Positions 57,739 through 64,000 of a DNA stretch of 64,000 nt are shown in pieces. A program made the position numbers and the translations under genes. This stretch comes from Nectonema munidae (taxonomy: Eukaryota > Nematomorpha > Nectonematoida > Nectonematidae), in the NCBI GenBank assembly GCA_030549495.1, contig JAUIRK010001034.1:868001-932000 (forward strand), read 5' to 3'. The notes beneath the pieces were generated by a model. It saw only the letters and a program-made list of their open reading frames with translations. It was not told the DNA's origin and searched no databases. Each line of letters begins with the position of its first letter. Within the stretch, counting starts at the first letter, position 1.

Positions 57739-58107
57739 TAAACTCTTGCTTAACTAATCATCAAACATTTTTCCTTGAGCACTAGCATTTTGCAGAGCAA
57801 ATGCCGGCACTAATTCCAGGACTTTATGTAGTACATTATTTTTTCAACAAGATGTATTTCTTGATATAAATTTCAACCAGATGTCTTTTGATCAAGATAA
57901 TTTTAGAATTTTTTATATTTCCTCTTCATTTTCATTTTACTGTTTCCTGATCTCTTTTCATACTATTGCGAAAACGGCATCGACATTGTTTTTTGAAGTG
58001 TATTTGATAAATTTCTTGCAATCTGTAAAGGCAAAGATAAAAATACCACGGGATGTTTTCATCAAAAAGGCACAATTGCGCCGCTTGTATCGAATTATGA
58101 AGAAAGT
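57739..58107. other. Downstream flank of the peritrophin-like exon
   Basis: AT-rich; a plus frame (57881-58162) is not recognised and runs into a tRNA-like stretch. Confidence 0.5.
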
Positions 58108-58173
58108 AGGCTTGATGTGGGATCGAACCCAAGACCTTGAGTTATCGAAACACAGTATCTAACCAACCTTATT
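58108..58173 (-). ncRNA. tRNA-derived sequence (SINE head or tRNA pseudogene)
   Basis: On the minus strand TGGTTAGATACTG (A-box-like) is followed at normal spacing by TTGGGTTCGATCCCA (B box and T loop). The acceptor and anticodon stems do not pair cleanly. Either a SINE head or a decayed tRNA. Confidence 0.5.
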
Positions 58174-58379
58174 CACGCAATCTGTAACTTTGCAAGGCAA
58201 CAGTCAAGTCCAAATTCAAGAGTTCAAGGAAGTGGTATATCATTTTACCTTTTTCTTTCATACTTTAGATCAGGGGTTTCCACACTGGGGTTTAAAAAAT
58301 TTAATAAGAAAATAATGTTAAAATATTAAAAAATTTTTTTTATAAAAATGACACAAATTAAGCAGATATAATTATTAAT
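58174..58379. other. Spacer with a possible hAT end
   Basis: CAGGGGTTTCCACACTGGGG at 58271 looks like a hAT terminal repeat; no partner end was found. Confidence 0.35.
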
Positions 58380-58862
58380 ATTTCCTTTTCTCTTTTTAGT
58401 TTTATTCCCATTAACCTGTAACCGGTTCTCTTTACTTCTATTTCATTTTCCTTCCATTTAGCAAAAATAATAATACCAACTCCATTTCTTTCATTTTCGA
58501 TTCTCCACTATACAAAATTTTATACCCCTCTCCTATTTCTCTAGCAGTATTACCACTCCATTTTGTTTTTTGAACGCGCATTAAGTCAATGCCCCATTTT
58601 CGATATCTTCTTCAATTTCCTTTCCTTTTCCAGTCATGAATCCGACATTCCAAATTGCAAATCTCCATCTCGCCTTTTTATTTTGACTTCTTGGTATAGG
58701 ATCTTTATCAGTTTTATTCATCTCGTTATATTTATTCATATTTCTATCGGTGTTCCCCCGATTCATTTTGTCGTAAGCAGGTGGGATCGACCACGGATTA
58801 TTTTCGACTGTACCCCGCACTTTTTTATTTACTTGGATCATAGCATATTTGTATTGGAGCAT
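58380..58862 (-). pseudogene. RTE-type LINE endonuclease fragment
   Basis: The minus strand reads ARWRFAIWNVGFMTGKGKEI, then KTKWSGNTAREIGEGYKILY and NGVGIIIFAKWKENEIEVKR with TGYRLMGIKLK. These match the opening of RTE-clade ORF2 endonucleases (I.TWNVRTM.GKG.E, ET+W.G..A+EIG.GYK..Y.G, NGVGI). Frames change at least twice; the RT part is absent. It belongs to the same clade as the relic at 18400-20545. Confidence 0.75.
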
Positions 58863-59599
58863 AATTGTTTTTTGCAGCCGATGACTTTCCTGAAACTAAC
58901 TATTTTGTATTCAGAATTGGAAACATTTAGCCTTAGTTCTTCCACAAGCTATGGCCATTATATATTTACTACTGGGAAAAGCCATCTCGGACTTTTGCGA
59001 CCAAACTTCTTTTTAAATATATAAAGACAAATTTGTGACCGAAAAGAATCAAAATCTTTACTTTTACGCTTTGTTAAAACTTTTTCATCTACACTTCTTA
59101 AAAATTTCAAATAATCCCCCTCCTTGAACTGACTTTGCACAGATAAGTTATTTCTTTTCATTTGATAACACGTTGATTAAATCCTATTTTTATCTTCTCA
59201 CAGTGTGCTGCACAATTCATGGGCAAAAAAAAACTTCTTTTTCTTATCGAAGAAATTAGCACGGAATTTTACTAGTTTCTACGTCCTGATTTCAGATCCA
59301 AAACTAAAATTGATTCATCATGTCAAATTTTTGTGTAACAACGTGTTTTTCAAATATTCTATTTTAATATTTTTTATGTTTTAGTTCAACTTTTTGCTTT
59401 AAAAACAATTAATTTAATATTTATTATACAGACAATTTTGAATAAAAAATATATTTATATATTTTATTTTGTAAGAAGGAAAGTATATGTTAATTTTTAT
59501 TGGATTTGCGTTTCAGGCATATATCTCTTTTTGTTCATTTCTCTTCATCCGTTTAAAAGAATTTTTATTGTTTTTTGTAGAAACCATCAGCAATCCCCC
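58863..59599. other. Intergenic, no gene seen
   Basis: AT-rich sequence; plus frames through 59024 and 59438-59626 are not supported. Confidence 0.5.
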
Positions 59600-60360
59600 G
59601 TCATATATGGATTAAATTTACCTTGATATCTCTTTTACATGGTAGCAATTTCTTGATGGAAATGCTTACCGTGCTTATCGCTGACAGCACCAAGATTTTT
59701 GGAAAAAAATCATAATGAGAATGTAAAAAAAGTATTTTTAAAGGCATTCTGCAACCCATTGTCTTAAAACACTTCGGTATTTTTTTTATAATTTCTTCAT
59801 ATTCAGTGGCTATATAGTTTCCAAGAAATTTTTTTACAACATCTTCAAATTCAATTCATCTTCATTTAGTGAGGAATGGAACAGACAATCTTTTAGCAAT
59901 CATCGAATTTGAGGTCCAGTAATAATTCCTTCCTTCAATTTAGCCTAAGATTAATTTGTTAAATTTGCTTTTTAAATACTGAAAACCACTTCCTTGATGA
60001 TCTAGTCCTTTTACAAAAATTTTCATCAAAACCAGTTTTATATGAAGAACTGGAAAAAGTGCCGGCAACTTTAAAATAAAATTCTGAAATATGAGAACTT
60101 TTAATATTATCCACGACTTTTTTCAAGACTATATAAATATTAAAATAAATAGATCTTATGCGGAATGGTGTCTGTAAGAGGCAAAAATGTGCTTTACAGC
60201 GAAGATCTAAATAATATAGCTACCTAAGTCTCAAAAAAATTTTCCAACCTATTTTTTAGATCTTTTATCGATGTCCATTGTGTATTCAAACAAGTTAAAA
60301 ATAAACCATTAAAAGAATCAGGTTCTTGAAGGTGCGGTTCATTTTATGATATTTAACCTA
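59600..60360 (-). pseudogene. Degenerate copy of the multi-copy unknown protein family (copy 2)
   Basis: Minus strand, top to bottom: NEPHLQEPDSFNGLFLTCLN with TQWTSIKDLKNRLENFFET; PALFPVLHIKLVLMKIFVKG, then HQGSGFQYLKSKFNKL; KLKEGIITGPQIR; FEDVVKKFLGNYIATEYEEI; KTMGCRMPLKILFLHSHYDF, then NLGAVSDKHGKHFHQEIATM and RYQGKFNPYMTGDC. The last block matches copy 1 (20590-21260) motif for motif. At least five frame changes or stops. From memory the family is abundant in invertebrate genomes without an assigned function, and its copy number suggests a transposable carrier. Confidence 0.65.
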
Positions 60361-60885
60361 AATCTTTTGCGGAAAGTAGTTGTAGTAATCAATGGTAGTA
60401 AGCTCACTTGCCGAAACTTATTATGTAACTCTCCAAGATGCTATGATCTTGTATTTGCCTTTATATTTCAGTTGTCTTTTTTCCTTATACTTTCAAACTA
60501 TAGAATACGATATACGTAAGGATGAAAGAAAGCCTCATAAAATGAAATTCACCTGAATATCAGTTTTAAAATATATTCATCTAAGGCAATTTAAAAAATT
60601 TCACTGCATCGGGGGGCGAAGCGAGGGGGAAGGGGGCTTAGAATAAAGATAGGGAGGGGACGACTCGTGCCTCAAAATTATATAGGCAGTGCGCGCTCTG
60701 ACTAAAAAAGGTATACATCATTTATATCTAGTGCATATTTTTAATTTAAACATTTTTACTTAAGCTTATGTTCTAATATCATCTATAAATAAAATTTTGC
60801 TGAAATTCAAACCATTTGGAAGGTTATAAAACAAATTGAAAATTTTTGATCATTATTTTTAATTTTTTTTACTTCTAGTTTTATT
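60361..60885. other. Spacer and upstream flank of the MED22-like exon
   Basis: Contains a G-rich block (CGGGGGGCGAAGCGAGGGG near 60610) of unknown origin. TTTTTTTTACTTCTAG just before 60880 looks like a splice acceptor, implying a 5' non-coding exon upstream. Confidence 0.45.
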
Positions 60886-61005
60886 ATGTCATCTATTTCT
60901 CGTTTACAAATAACCGACAATTTAATTTTATCTCTTAAAAAACAGCTTAAAGATGACATAGAATCTCTTCTTGAAAATTTTATTATGATTGTTAAATTAG
61001 GAAAA
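60886..61005 (+). CDS. MED22: Mediator subunit 22-like, first coding exon (partial gene)
   Basis: Forty codons, MSSISRLQITDNLILSLKKQ followed by LKDDIESLLENFIMIVKLGK. The second half aligns with the conserved N-terminal helix of MED22 (L..YN.RLKDD+.S+++NF.EI+K.A+), a head-module subunit of the RNA polymerase II Mediator complex. The donor GGAAAA/GTAAAT at 61006 ends the exon in phase 0, and a polypyrimidine-AG lies just upstream of the ATG. The next expected segment (RAANIVRAGE.LM.L) is not found between here and 64000, so the rest lies beyond the window or this is an orphan exon copy. Confidence 0.6.
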
Positions 61006-61814
61006 GTAAATCTTTTTAGTAAAGGAAAAGTTATTTTTTATTGATATTAATTTACTTATTTAACCTTTTCAGGCATTATTAGTATCGTCTGCTCTTCTTT
61101 TTCAATTAGTTTCTATGAAACTTAACCCCTTGCCCATCAACAGTTTATAAAGTTTCATTATTTCTTATTAAGATTAAAGAGATCCAAGAAAATTAAAATT
61201 GACCCACTAAACTCTTTCTACTTTTCATTTTTAAGATGTATGTTCTTAAATTTTTCCTTATTTCCTTAATTTTTATGTTTTATTCCTACTATAAATTTAG
61301 ATTAATGTATATAACCATAGGACATTAACAGTTCAAAATAACCTTATTTACTAGACAAATTTTGCTTTTTTAAACAAAATATTTATCTTGACAATTTTTA
61401 TACTTCCTAGCACTTAATCATATTCATGATGGCTATTTTCATTTTCTCAGTGACCGGAAGAGGGCTATTTCTTTTGGATTAACATTGTCTTTATTTAATA
61501 AACCAACTTTTGATGATTAATTCATTCAAAATATTTAAACTGTGAGTAAATTAACTTTCACAGGTGACTATTGTCAAACACTTTTTCTCATTATTTTAAA
61601 ATAAACATTTTCCATACACATGGGTATAAATGATCTCAAGCTAGTTATACGGTTTTTGTGATTTGATTTTTCATATCAAAGGAATACGAATGTCGACAAG
61701 ATAATTGGGGTGCGATCATTGAATGATCATTTCTACAATGTCTTCAAAATGTATTTTTAATTATTACACTTGTATCAAACTGACTAATTTTTTTACTCAA
61801 AGAAAAAAATTAAA
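61006..61814. other. AT-rich sequence after the MED22-like exon
   Basis: Presumed intron. An acceptor-like site at 61071 (AACCTTTTCAG) leads to a 25-codon open stretch without MED22 similarity. Confidence 0.45.
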
Positions 61815-63130
61815 GCTTATAAAGTGGCCCAAACCAGAAAGGCTTGCACAATTGTGGAGCAACTAGTTATGCCGTGTGCAAAAAATGATTAAACTTGGAG
61901 AAGATGCTACGCGCAAGCTGAATGATATTTCCAAATGATGCAGTCAAGACGAATAGTTGAAATATCAGAAAACATTTGCGAACAATTAGTGAATAAATTT
62001 AAGAAATCTACATTGTTTTCAATACAATTAGATGAAACTACAATATTTCTCACTTTAGTCTCACCGTTCTATAATCTTTTAGTTTTTGCACGATACGTAA
62101 CTAAAGGAGATTTTAAAGAGGATTTTCTATTTTGTAAAAGCCTTGACATAATCACATAAACCAAGTATATCCTTAGAATTGGCAATGATTTTTTTGAAAC
62201 CGATGGCTTAAGTTTAGATAATTTAGCTGGTGTCACTACTGATGGTGCTTCTACAATGTTACGCTCAAGAGCAGTTTTCCAAACCCTAGTTAAAGAACAT
62301 AATCCATTTGGAATTCATTGTTTCATTCACAGAGAAGCATCAAGAACGCTTTCAAATCACTTTAATGTACTTTTTAAAGAATTGGTAAAAGTAACTAACC
62401 ATGTAAAATCATCTGCAGTGAACACTAGCTTCCTCAGACAAATAAGTCAAAATATGTAGTCTAATTTTTAAATTATATGCAGTTTCTCTTGTTTAGATGC
62501 TATGGTGAATAAAAAATACTACCCAGACAAAATAAGTGAGCATTTACAAAAGTTGAAAAAAGTGTTTCAGTCTTTCTAGGAGTAGATATACAAATCGATT
62601 CATTATCATTCATCAGAAATCCTTTCAAAAGAGATGATAAAGTTCAAAAAATCTTCAAGAAAAATTTTTAAAATTGAAAAGGATTTAAATGTTAAAGATA
62701 TGTATAAGCAGTATAGTATTCAGAAATTTTGGGGAATTTGGCCTTCTAGTTGCCCGAATATTTCAAACGTAGTTGTTCGATATCTTTTGCCTTATATATG
62801 TGAAAGTGGATTCTCCTGTTTCTTTATATCAAGTCCAAGCAAAAAATAAACTATAATTGGAAAGTGATTTATGTTGCGCATAATCAATTATACCTTTAAT
62901 TTAAAGCGTAAACTTTGAAAAACAACTTAAAAGTAAACGAATTTAAACGTCTGGATAGAAAAAAAGCTAAACAAAATTTTGTGATTATAAACATAAATAT
63001 ATATTACTACTTCAGTTCATAATGTCTTGATGATATAAAAAATTAATTTTTTTATCATAAAATTTTTGTGATCCTCCCCATTTTCATAATCCGTTTGATG
63101 GTCCACGGCATAAAGCGAGTTGAGAATCGT
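61815..63130 (+). pseudogene. SCAND3/ZBED5-like hAT transposase relic
   Basis: Plus-strand blocks in order: SYKVAQTRKACTIVEQLVMP-like start; SENICEQLVNKFKKSTLFSI; QLDETT with the first catalytic Asp; FARYVTKGDFKEDFLFCKSL; LAGVTTDGASTMLRSRAVFQ (second Asp region); TLVKEHNPFGIHCFIHREAS; VKVTNHVKSSAVNTSFLRQI; and far downstream FWGIWPSSCPNISNV and YICESGFSCFFI. Frames change at least four times. A TGAGAATCGTTGG near 63122 may be the eroded right terminal repeat; the left one was not found. It belongs to a different hAT subfamily from the element at 27938. Confidence 0.8.
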
Positions 63131-63330
63131 TGGTCTAGCTGTTGCTGAATGAGTGCGACGTCTTGTTTCAACAGTATCACTCTCCGTAATCTCACTATCT
63201 TCTGTTGCATGTTGTGCTCTTGGGAGGATAATTTCTTCTCCTTCCCCTATAAACTTTTTTCCTCTTTTGATAACTGTGTTGATATTTGGCTGTTCTGTTG
63301 CTCTCCTAATTCTTTCAATTACTTTTCTTT
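63022..63330 (-). other. Long open minus-strand stretch, unrecognised
   Basis: About 100 codons without a stop and without an early Met. It includes ERIRRATEQPNINTVIKRGK and GEGEEIILPRAQHATEDSE, and is rich in charged residues and Thr. Its lower part overlaps the presumed hAT right end, so it is either chance, an exon of an unknown gene, or transposon-derived. Confidence 0.3.
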
Positions 63331-64000
63331 GTTAATTAACACTTGAAAAGATGGCACAGGCCCTCTCAAAAGTTTTTTTTAGTTTGAAAGATTTTTCAAA
63401 GCGCATTCTTTTCAAACATTAAATTTTTTGAGCATTAAAATAAGTTGGCTTTCTTAGTTTTCCTTACAGACTTTAGAAGACAGAGACGTTTTTCACCTTC
63501 AAACAACAAATACGGAATCGGCTCAATCAAGAATTCTGTTCCCTAAAGATTTACAAAAGAAACCTTTTTTAGAGTCACACTAGAATATCCACATCTAAAA
63601 GAGCATTTGTGATCATCGGTTTCAATACTGACAAAAAGCGATAACGCTTTAATACATGCGAGGAGTATTGATCACTGTCTCTCTATGTCCTAATGGGAAA
63701 GTCTCAAACCTATAAGCGCAACCTGTTATATTCATTCAATTTTAGACCCTGGAAGCCAGCTTATTTTTTTGTCACAAAATGTAACTATTTGAAAAGTTTT
63801 TGAAAGTTTTGAATATTTTTTCAAAACTTGAGATGCTCTAGGTTTAAACCTCCAAATTATTTGTCTTCACGATCGTGTGAAGAATTTATAAGAGGTCCAA
63901 CTCAAATCGTTTTTATGCGATTATTATAGACTAAATAGAATAAGCAGGAATGCACTCAATCCTAATATGTGTGAAAACAATAGCGAAGATGAAGAATTAT
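63331..64000. other. Window end, no gene assigned
   Basis: A good acceptor (TTTTCCTTACAG at 63469) is followed by 37 open plus-strand codons starting TLEDRDVFHLQTTNTESAQS. It could be an exon of the plus-strand gene upstream but shows no MED22 similarity. Confidence 0.35.

Noticed and set aside
58108-58173. Functional tRNA
   Set aside because: Acceptor and anticodon stems do not pair convincingly.
58563-59024. 153-codon plus frame
   Set aside because: Mostly antisense to the RTE endonuclease relic; no domain.
61071-61150. Second exon of the MED22-like gene
   Set aside because: Acceptor and phase are possible, but the encoded residues do not resemble MED22 and stop after 25 codons.
63149-63346. 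Two overlapping plus frames rich in Cys, Phe and Ser
   Set aside because: Antisense shadow of the longer open minus stretch at 63022-63330.

Overview
This is AT-rich eukaryotic nuclear DNA (roughly 70% A+T by eye) with few genes and many decayed transposons. Spliced genes with GT-AG introns, a myoglianin/GDF8/11-type TGF-beta ligand, a BCL-2 family gene and a putative secreted protein with a chitin-binding peritrophin-A-like domain point to an arthropod. A crustacean such as a copepod is plausible, but the species is not proven by the sequence.

Host genes. (1) Minus strand, 591-6556: a complete five-exon myoglianin/GDF8/11-like precursor of 392 codons. All exon phases are compatible and all introns are GT-AG. 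(2) tRNA-Phe(GAA), plus strand, 17562-17634. (3) Minus strand, 30491-33132: a BCL-2 family gene with two well supported exons and a tentative third. It has BH4-, BH3-, BH1- and BH2-like segments and an intron placed exactly after the BH2 tryptophan. (4) Plus strand, 50126-57738: a proposed two-exon secreted protein, with a signal peptide in exon 1 and a peritrophin-like Cys domain in exon 2. (5) Plus strand, 60886-61005: the first coding exon of a Mediator subunit 22-like gene whose later exons are not visible.

Mobile DNA fills much of the rest. hAT elements dominate. Full or internally deleted copies with exact 8-bp target duplications lie at 21369-22009, 27938-29722, 32044-32488, 40118-40263, 46426-47103 (nested inside another hAT at 46031-47401) and 53065-55351. 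More decayed hAT copies lie near 37488-38569 and 61815-63130. There is a broken pogo/Tigger transposase (47439-49140), a non-coding Tigger-like element with a tRNA-derived SINE inside it (34355-35216), a piggyBac-like MITE (45702-45823), and a Ty3/gypsy integrase fragment inside the BCL-2-like gene's intron. LINE relics lie at 8840-10030, 12563-17165, 18400-20545, 23186-24030, 56880-57321 and 58380-58862.

The least explained structures are four. A roughly 1-kb composite at 25181-26179 is bounded by identical 20-bp direct repeats and holds a 210-bp-arm inverted repeat plus ten exact-period 28-bp tandem units. Two degenerate copies (20590-21260 and 59600-60360) belong to one multi-copy protein family of unknown function. 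A GC-rich island lies at 55790-56040. A dispersed GCGGAT-rich repeat is present in inverted orientation at 5529-5930 and 24050-24425.

Apart from each gene's own exons there is no operon-like linkage. The genes look independent, and the transposons mostly sit in introns and intergenic space.
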